A stretch of 5,200 nucleotides of DNA, taken from an uncultured Phenylobacterium sp. Lineage in GTDB: Bacteria; Pseudomonadota; Alphaproteobacteria; Caulobacterales; Caulobacteraceae. The DNA is taken from positions 1 through 5,200 of the forward strand of contig CAMFIW010000258.1 in the NCBI GenBank assembly GCA_945952355.1, read 5' to 3'. Both the position numbers and the translations under genes were made by a program. Positions within the stretch are counted from its first letter, which is position 1, and each line of letters starts with the position of its first letter. The notes below the pieces were generated by a model. It did no database searches, was not told where the DNA came from, and worked only from the letters and a program-made list of their open reading frames with translations. Shown piece after piece: positions 1 to 5,200 of this stretch.

Positions 1-286
1 CCTCGATGTCGCGCAGCATGACGATGTCGTCATAGCCCTGCACGTCCTCGAAGGTGCGCGAGAGTTCCTTGGCCGGGTCGAGCTTGTATCCCTCGAACCA
101 TTCGCCGTAGGCGTCGACCACGCGCTTGGGGGTGTCGATCACGCCTTCGCGGCGCGGATCGTCGCCAGCCCAGGCGATCAAGGTGCGCACCGCCTCCATG
201 GCTTCTTCACGGGTGGGCCGCTTGACGGCTTCAAGATCAACGCCGGGAGCGCCGACGAGGGTTCGGTCGCGAGCAGGTGCGTCCAT
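1..286 (-). CDS. folE: GTP cyclohydrolase I (FolE), N-terminal part, cut by window edge
   Basis: FolE converts GTP to 7,8-dihydroneopterin triphosphate, the first committed step of tetrahydrofolate synthesis, in the cytoplasm. Reading the minus strand from ATG at 286 gives 95 codons with no stop before the left edge. The N-terminal 20 or so residues look variable. After them comes the family's helical region ([20 protein letters not shown], then [17 protein letters not shown]), and the fragment ends in [10 protein letters not shown]. In the family this is followed almost at once by the zinc-binding Cys-Glu-His-His segment, which would lie just outside the window, so catalytic residues cannot be checked. 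About half of the usual roughly 200 residues is present. The start was chosen because no other in-frame ATG lies close upstream. A weak purine-rich GGAAAG (305-300) sits 13 bases before it. The gene is divergent from cysS and has a structured leader. Confidence 0.93.
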   Translation of the reverse strand, partial: MDAPARDRTLVGAPGVDLEAVKRPTREEAMEAVRTLIAWAGDDPRREGVIDTPKRVVDAYGEWFEGYKLDPAKELSRTFEDVQGYDDIVMLRDIE

Positions 287-306
287 GATGTGAGAGGTTC
301 TTTCCA

Positions 307-356
307 GGGCTGAGTTGCGCCGGGACGAAGGTCCCGGAAAAGACGCGTGGCCACCC
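307..356 (-). promoter_or_regulatory. Candidate folE leader RNA (THF-II riboswitch / folE motif type)
   Basis: On the folE strand this 50-base stretch folds as a rod. The base GGGU (356-353) pairs with GCCC (310-307). An internal loop has GGCCAC on one side and AACUCA on the other. GCG (346-344) can pair with CGC (319-317). At the tip is a perfect 7-bp hairpin, CCGGGAC (337-331) with GUCCCGG (326-320), closing the loop CUUC. The only Shine-Dalgarno-like sequence for folE, GGAAAG (305-300), follows directly after the base stem, so folding could influence ribosome access. A folate-binding leader class is known upstream of folE in Alphaproteobacteria (the folE motif, later THF-II riboswitch). 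Position and general architecture fit, but I could not align it to the published consensus. It could instead be an unrelated hairpin. Confidence 0.45.
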
Positions 357-358
357 TT

Positions 359-420
359 CCAATACGGCCGGAACCTGTGGGTGCTACCCGTGGCTTCCCG
401 GCCAGACCGACTGTATATGG
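359..420. repeat. Long imperfect inverted repeat / stem-loop between folE and cysS
   Basis: The outer arms CCAATAC (359-365) and GTATATGG (413-420) pair with a single bulged base. Inside them GGCCGG (366-371) pairs perfectly with CCGGCC (398-403) and extends by AA/TT past a bulge. The tip hairpin is GGGT (379-382) with ACCC (386-389), supported by CC/GG pairs at 374-375 and 392-393. As an RNA it would be stable on either strand, so sequence alone does not say whether it belongs to the folE leader, the cysS leader or an independent small RNA. As DNA it could be a binding site for a dimeric regulator. There is no adjacent T-tract, so it is not a typical intrinsic terminator. Confidence 0.6.
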
Positions 421-441
421 GGCCAAGCCCTTACCCGGCAA
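414..441 (-). promoter_or_regulatory. Possible folE promoter (-35/-10 pair)
   Basis: On the minus strand TTGCCG (441-436) is followed after 16 bases by CATATA (419-414). Transcription would start near 407, giving folE a leader of about 120 bases that includes the 307-356 stem and most of the 366-403 hairpin. The -35 matches the sigma-70 type well and the -10 only moderately. It is a poor match to the Caulobacter -10 consensus. This is a motif guess only. Confidence 0.25.
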
Positions 442-472
442 CCGTCACGCTACGTCAAAACCAAAGAGTCTT

Positions 473-1860
<1,388 letters not shown>

Positions 1861-1861
<1 letters not shown>

Positions 1862-2406
1862 TGGTCGGCAAGCCCGGGGAAATGTTCAGCGTCGCCGCCG
1901 GCTTCAAGTTCAACGGCGGCGGGGCGGCAGGCTCGGGGCCGCCGAAGATCGAGCACCGGATCGGCATCGAGGCGCCGGCCGACGTCGTCTGGGAGATCCT
2001 GGCCGACATCCCCGGCTGGGAGAGCTGGAACCCGCTCTATCCGAAGGCTTCCGGCGTGCTCCGCATCGGCGACGCTCTCGATCTGACGGTGGCGATCCCC
2101 GGCGAGCCGCATCGGGCGATCCGGCCGGTGATCGTCGACTGGGTGCCGCGCGACCAGATCCACTGGCAGCTTTCCATGATGGGCGGCCTGGTGCGCTCGG
2201 TGCGCTACCTGGAGCTGGAGGTGCTGGGCGACAGCAACGTGATCTTCTCGAACGGCGAGATCTTCGCGGGCCTGCTCGGGCCGATGATCGCCAACTCCAA
2301 GCGCCGCGCGATCCGCAAAGGCTTCGCGGCGCTCGGCGAAGCCCTGGCCGCCAAGGCCGAGGCGGAATGGCGCGCGCGGGGCGGAGCCCCTACATCAGCG
2401 GCATGA
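1861..2406 (+). CDS. SRPBCC-fold (START / polyketide cyclase-like) protein
   Basis: The 181-residue protein has a glycine-rich N-terminus of about 28 residues, then a domain from about residue 30 to 165 with the typical SRPBCC opening: a strand (IEHRIGIEAP), a helix (ADVVWEILADI) and the GWESWNPLYP turn. These mark the START/Bet v 1-like helix-grip superfamily, whose members bind hydrophobic ligands in a deep cavity. A conserved-looking middle (DWVPRDQIHWQLS, GGLVRSVRYLELE) and a long C-terminal basic/alanine-rich helix follow. I see no signal peptide or membrane segment, so it is probably cytoplasmic. The specific ligand or reaction is unknown. It overlaps cysS by one base and the next gene by four (ATGA), implying cotranslation. 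Homologues of this type seem common in Alphaproteobacteria, but no function can be assigned from sequence. Confidence 0.85.
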
Positions 2407-2852
2407 TCGACGACCTCTATTCGGCGAAGCTGCTGAAGCTGGCGGCCAACCTGCCCCATGCCGGCCGCCTCGCCGCGCCCCAGGGGTCGGCCGAGAAGGT
2501 GTCGAAGCTGTGCGGCAGCCGCGTGGTGGTCGATGTCGCCGTCGAGGGCGACGTGGTCAGCGACTTCGCCCAGGACGTGAAGGCCTGCGCGCTGGGCCAG
2601 GCCTCGGCCTCGGTGCTCGGCGCCCATGTGCTGGGGGCCAGTCTGGCCGAGCTGGAGTTGGCCCGGGATCAGTTTCGCGCTATGTTGAAAGACGGCGGAC
2701 AACCGCCGCAAGGACGTTTTTCGGATCTCTCGATGCTCGCCCCGGTGAAGGATTATCCCGCCCGACACGCCTCGACGCTGCTCGCGTTCGAGGCCGCCGT
2801 CGACGCTGTCCGCCAGGCGACGATGCGAACTAGCCGCGCCGGCGCGGCTTGA
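2403..2852 (+). CDS. NifU/IscU-like iron-sulfur cluster scaffold homologue
   Basis: The 149-residue protein belongs to the NifU N-terminal/IscU family, whose members hold nascent Fe-S clusters before transfer to apoproteins. The start MIDDLYSAKLLKLAANLP and the regions around Cys37 (KLCGSRV) and Cys62 (DVKACALGQASA) align with IscU ligand regions. IscU also uses Asp39 and a His-Cys pair near the C-terminus. Here the first site reads Cys-Gly-Ser, and the C-terminal site reads His122-Ala123 (RHASTLLAF), so the aspartate and third cysteine are missing. It may be a divergent subfamily with a carrier or regulatory role, not a classical scaffold. The ATG at 2403 fits the family N-terminus and overlaps the previous stop (ATGA). 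An upstream in-frame ATG at 2367 would add 12 residues. No isc or suf genes are nearby. Confidence 0.85.
   Translation: MIDDLYSAKLLKLAANLPHAGRLAAPQGSAEKVSKLCGSRVVVDVAVEGDVVSDFAQDVKACALGQASASVLGAHVLGASLAELELARDQFRAMLKDGGQPPQGRFSDLSMLAPVKDYPARHASTLLAFEAAVDAVRQATMRTSRAGAA
2832..2849. repeat. Perfect 18-bp palindrome at the end of the scaffold gene
   Basis: AGCCGCGCC is followed immediately by its exact complement GGCGCGGCT, ending one base before the TGA stop of the scaffold gene. As RNA it gives a 7-bp, almost all G-C stem with a CCGG loop. No U-tract follows, so it is not a canonical terminator. It could slow ribosomes or polymerase, or protect upstream mRNA, just before the only gap in the operon. 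In such GC-rich DNA, chance is a real possibility. Confidence 0.6.
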
Positions 2853-2908
2853 TCCAAGCACCCCCGCGGGCTAATCGCGACGATTGAATCGCAGCCCTGC
2901 GAGCCGGC

Positions 2909-3190
2909 ATGAAACTCTACGAACTCTGCGTCAGGGGCGCGTTGCGCGCCTACAAGCTGACGCTTTCGCCCCTGATCGGGCGCCAATGCCGGTATCTGCC
3001 GACCTGTTCGGAATATGCGGCCGAGGCCCTGATCCTTCACGGCGCCTGGCGCGGCTCCTGGCTCGCCGCCAAGCGCGTGTGTCGCTGCAATCCCTGGGGA
3101 GGCTCGGGCTACGACCCGGTTCCCCAACCGCGCGGAACAACCCCCATTGAACCGGGGAGCTCCGCCCGGACATGGACGTGTGAAACATGA
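2909..3190 (+). CDS. yidD: Membrane protein insertion efficiency factor YidD
   Basis: YidD is a small, inner-membrane-associated protein that assists YidC-dependent insertion of membrane proteins. The 93-residue product carries the full family signature: the N-terminal amphipathic segment [20 protein letters not shown], then [11 protein letters not shown] (Cys27, Cys33), a spaced glycine/tryptophan helix ([13 protein letters not shown]), and [17 protein letters not shown] (Cys58, Cys60, DPVP at 69-72). About 20 unconserved residues follow DPVP. No true transmembrane helix is seen, as expected. The gene begins 56 bases after the scaffold gene with only a weak ribosome site (GAG at 2901-2903). 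Its stop overlaps the thrS start by four bases (ATGA). In many bacteria yidD lies between rnpA and yidC. Here it is unlinked, which I recall as usual in Alphaproteobacteria. Confidence 0.95.
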   Translation: MKLYELCVRGALRAYKLTLSPLIGRQCRYLPTCSEYAAEALILHGAWRGSWLAAKRVCRCNPWGGSGYDPVPQPRGTTPIEPGSSARTWTCET

Positions 3191-5166
3191 TCGATCTGAT
3201 TTTCCCCGACGGCTCGCACCGTCAATTCGAGGATGGCGTCTCCGGACGCGACGTCGCCGCCTCCATCGCCAAGTCGCTCGAGAAGCGGGCCCTGCTCGTG
3301 AAGCTCGACGGCGAACTGCGTGACCTCGACCGCGCGCTCGAAAAGGGCGGCAAGTTCGAGATCCTCACGCGCGACAGCCCCGAGACGCTAGAGACGATCC
3401 GCCACGACGCCAGCCACGTGATGGCCGAGGCGGTGCAGGAGCTGTTCCCAGGCACGCAGGTCACCATCGGTCCGGCCATCGAGGACGGCTTCTACTACGA
3501 CTTCGCCCGCGAAACGCCGTTCAGCCTGGACGACCTGGCCAGCATCGAGCAGCGGATGAAGGAGATCGTCGACCGCGACGAGAAGATCGAGCGCGAGGTC
3601 TGGGACCGCGACGAGGCCATCGCCCACTTCAAGTCGATCGGCGAGGCCTACAAGGCCGAGATCATCTCCGACCTGCCCAGGGACGATACGATCACGGTCT
3701 ATCGCCAGGGGCAGTGGAAGGACCTGTGCCTGGGGCCGCACCTGCCGTCGACGAAACACGTGGGCAAGGCCTTCAAGCTGATGAAGCTGGCTGGCGCCTA
3801 CTGGCGCGGCGACCACCGCAACGCCCAGCTTCAGCGAATCTACGGCACGGCCTGGGCCTCGGAAGCCGATCTGGAAGCGCACCTGAAGCGCCTCGAGGAG
3901 GCCGAGAAGCGCGACCACCGCAAGATCGGCCGGGCCATGGACCTCTTCCACCTGCAGGAAGAGGGCAAGGGGATGATCTTCTGGCATCCCAAGGGCTGGA
4001 CGCTCTACCGGACGCTGGAATCCTACATGCGCCGCCGGCTGGACGACGACGGCTACGTGGAGGTCAAGGCGCCCCAGATCATGGACCGGGTGCTCTGGGA
4101 GCGTTCGGGCCACTGGGAGAAGTTCGGCCAGAACATGTTCACCTGCGAGACGACGGAAGGCGAGCTTCTGGCCGTTAAACCGATGAACTGTCCGGGGCAC
4201 GTCCAGATCTTCAACTACGGCCAGAAGAGCTATCGCGACCTGCCGCTGCGCATGGCGGAGTTCGGCGCGTGCCACCGGTACGAGCCCTCCGGCGCCCTGC
4301 ACGGCATCATGCGGCTGCGCGCCTTCACCCAGGACGACGCTCACATCTTCTGCCGCGAGGACCAGATCGAGGCGGAATCCACGAAGTTCGTGCGCCTGCT
4401 GGAGAGCGTCTATGCCGACTGCGGCCTGGAGCTGCACTCGGTGAAGCTCGCCCTGCGGCCGGAGCTGCGCTTCGGCACGGACGAGGTGTGGGACGTGGCC
4501 GAGTCCAAGCTCGAGCGTGCGGCCATCGCGGCGGGCTGCGAAGTCGAGATGCTGCCGGGCGAAGGCGCCTTCTACGGGCCGAAGCTGGAGTTCCACCTGC
4601 GCGACGCGATCGGGCGGACGTGGCAATGCGGCACGCTGCAGCTCGACTATGTGCTGCCGGAACGCCTCGACGCCGAATACGTGGCCGAGGACGGCTCCAA
4701 GCAACGCCCGGTCATGCTGCACCGCGCCATCTGCGGATCGGTGGAGCGGTTCCTGGGCGTGATGATCGAAAACTTCGCGGGCGCGTTCCCTCTGTGGCTT
4801 GCGCCCACGCAGGTCGTCGTCGCCACAATTACGTCCGATGCGGACAGCTATGCTCTCCGCGTGGCCCAAGAACTGCGCGCCGCCGGCCTCCGAGTGGAGA
4901 CGGATCTTCGCAACGAGAAGATCAACTACAAGGTACGCGAACACAGTCTCGCCAAGGCGCCCGTCATCGCGGTGGTGGGCCGGCGCGAGGCTGAAGAGGG
5001 CAAGGTGGCGTTGAGGCGGCTGGGTTCCGACGGTCAGACGGTGCTTTCGCTGGAGGAAGCGGCGAAGTTGCTTGCCACCGAAGCTTCACCGCCCGATGTT
5101 GCCCGGGCGACCTCGGGGGCGGTTGCTGCGCGGACTGATTCGGTCGGCGCCGAGGAGGCTGGATGA
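3187..5166 (+). CDS. thrS: Threonyl-tRNA synthetase
   Basis: ThrS is the cytoplasmic class II synthetase that charges tRNA-Thr and clears mischarged Ser-tRNA-Thr. The 659-residue protein has all the standard domains: TGS (about 1-62), editing domain (about 63-225), class II core (about 240-535) and C-terminal anticodon-binding domain (about 545-640). Editing-site residues are present: His73 and His77 (RHDASH), Cys181 and His185 (LCLGPH). The catalytic zinc ligands are Cys335 (MNCPGH), His386 (DDAHIF) and His512 (MLHRAI), matching E. coli C334/H385/H511. The start [10 protein letters not shown] is the normal family N-terminus. About 20 alanine-rich residues extend past the usual end near residue 640. 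There is no strong Shine-Dalgarno, so initiation probably depends on coupling with yidD through the ATGA overlap. I see no leader like the thrS autoregulatory operator of E. coli. Confidence 0.97.
   Translation: MIDLIFPDGSHRQFEDGVSGRDVAASIAKSLEKRALLVKLDGELRDLDRALEKGGKFEILTRDSPETLETIRHDASHVMAEAVQELFPGTQVTIGPAIEDGFYYDFARETPFSLDDLASIEQRMKEIVDRDEKIEREVWDRDEAIAHFKSIGEAYKAEIISDLPRDDTITVYRQGQWKDLCLGPHLPSTKHVGKAFKLMKLAGAYWRGDHRNAQLQRIYGTAWASEADLEAHLKRLEEAEKRDHRKIGRAMDLFHLQEEGKGMIFWHPKGWTLYRTLESYMRRRLDDDGYVEVKAPQIMDRVLWERSGHWEKFGQNMFTCETTEGELLAVKPMNCPGHVQIFNYGQKSYRDLPLRMAEFGACHRYEPSGALHGIMRLRAFTQDDAHIFCREDQIEAESTKFVRLLESVYADCGLELHSVKLALRPELRFGTDEVWDVAESKLERAAIAAGCEVEMLPGEGAFYGPKLEFHLRDAIGRTWQCGTLQLDYVLPERLDAEYVAEDGSKQRPVMLHRAICGSVERFLGVMIENFAGAFPLWLAPTQVVVATITSDADSYALRVAQELRAAGLRVETDLRNEKINYKVREHSLAKAPVIAVVGRREAEEGKVALRRLGSDGQTVLSLEEAAKLLATEASPPDVARATSGAVAARTDSVGAEEAG
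5152..5158 (+). promoter_or_regulatory. Ribosome binding site for the gene starting at 5163
   Basis: GAGGAGG lies within the last codons of thrS, four bases before the ATG at 5163. The strength of this match is the main support that the short frame beyond thrS is a real gene. Confidence 0.7.
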
Positions 5167-5200
5167 ACGGCATCGCCGTACCGATCGTCGCCTACGAACC
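5163..5200 (+). CDS. Unidentified gene, first 12 codons only
   Basis: An ATG overlapping the thrS stop (ATGA) opens a frame reading [12 protein letters not shown], then Pro from an incomplete codon, and runs off the right edge. Support is the strong GAGGAGG ribosome site and the same four-base overlap used at other junctions of this operon. The visible residues are too few to name a family. It is probably cotranslated with thrS. Confidence 0.6.
   Translation, partial: MNGIAVPIVAYE

Larger units (their letters stand above)
287..472. other. Divergent folE/cysS intergenic region
   Basis: This 186-base stretch separates the divergent folE and cysS starts and must hold both sets of transcription signals. 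It contains two strong inverted repeats (about 307-356 and 359-420), annotated separately. The 10-15 bases before folE are pyrimidine-rich on the coding strand. The cysS side ends in AAAGAG (463-468), a weak Shine-Dalgarno match four bases before the start. GCTACGTC at 449-456 resembles the Caulobacter housekeeping -10 element (GCTANAWC), but I find no good -35 at the right distance. I see no tRNA and no U-tract terminator on either strand. Confidence 0.7.

Noticed and set aside
320..337. The perfect 7-bp hairpin as an intrinsic terminator
   Set aside because: No T-tract follows it on either strand. On the plus strand it is followed by AAAAG, and on the minus strand by CGCAACTC.
347..472. Longer cysS start at ATG 347 adding 42 residues
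   Set aside because: The added residues do not resemble any CysS N-terminus and span the structured intergenic DNA. The frame from 473 begins exactly like the family.
287..472. Intergenic region as SRP RNA, 6S RNA, tmRNA or a tRNA gene
   Set aside because: I could not find the SRP GGAAG-GCAGCC core, a T-loop with acceptor stem, or a recognisable 6S bubble. The structure fits a leader better, though 6S-like RNAs are too variable to exclude by eye.
2367..2402. Earlier start for the scaffold gene at ATG 2367
   Set aside because: The extra residues MARAGRSPYISG are out-of-frame SRPBCC sequence. MIDDLYS at 2403 fits the family and gives the ATGA overlap typical here.
3141..3156. CCCC/GGGG hairpin near the end of yidD as a terminator before thrS
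   Set aside because: The stem is only 4 bp with an 8-base loop and no T-run, and it lies inside the coding sequence of a gene that overlaps thrS.
3388..4944. Minus-strand open frame of 518 codons opposite thrS
   Set aside because: It is antisense to fully conserved thrS sequence with all active-site residues. The translation resembles no family and is rich in His, Val, Leu and Arg, as expected from complementing GC-rich codons.

Overview
The window is GC-rich, densely packed bacterial DNA that reads like an alphaproteobacterium. Caulobacterales (Caulobacter or Phenylobacterium type) is the best guess. This rests on protein resemblance (FolE, CysS, and a NifU-like scaffold next to YidD), strong GC bias at third codon positions, and GANTC sites between genes. 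I made the assignment from memory of these families, without a database search.

Layout: positions 1-286 hold the first 95 codons of folE (GTP cyclohydrolase I) on the minus strand, running off the left edge. Positions 287-472 are a divergent intergenic region, the only sizeable non-coding stretch. It contains two strong stem-loops. The one nearer folE (about 307-356, read on the minus strand) lies where the alphaproteobacterial folE leader motif (THF-II riboswitch) is expected and is proposed as such. From 473 to the right edge every gene is on the plus strand: cysS (cysteinyl-tRNA synthetase), an SRPBCC-fold protein, a NifU/IscU-like iron-sulfur scaffold homologue, yidD (membrane protein insertion factor), thrS (threonyl-tRNA synthetase), and the first 12 codons of an unidentified gene at 5163.

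The plus-strand genes look like one operon. Four of the five junctions overlap by 1 or 4 bases (TGATG or ATGA), which suggests translational coupling. The fifth is a 56-base gap before yidD. The operon combines two class-defining aminoacyl-tRNA synthetases with an Fe-S scaffold relative, a lipid- or ligand-binding-type fold and a protein-insertion accessory. This is housekeeping content, and I see no mobile element, CRISPR array, rRNA or tRNA gene. All intact genes have full-length frames with no sign of frameshift.

The points most worth a second look are the structured folE leader, the scaffold protein that lacks one of three conserved cysteines and the usual aspartate, and the unassigned SRPBCC gene held between cysS and the scaffold gene. 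No clearly novel system is evident.
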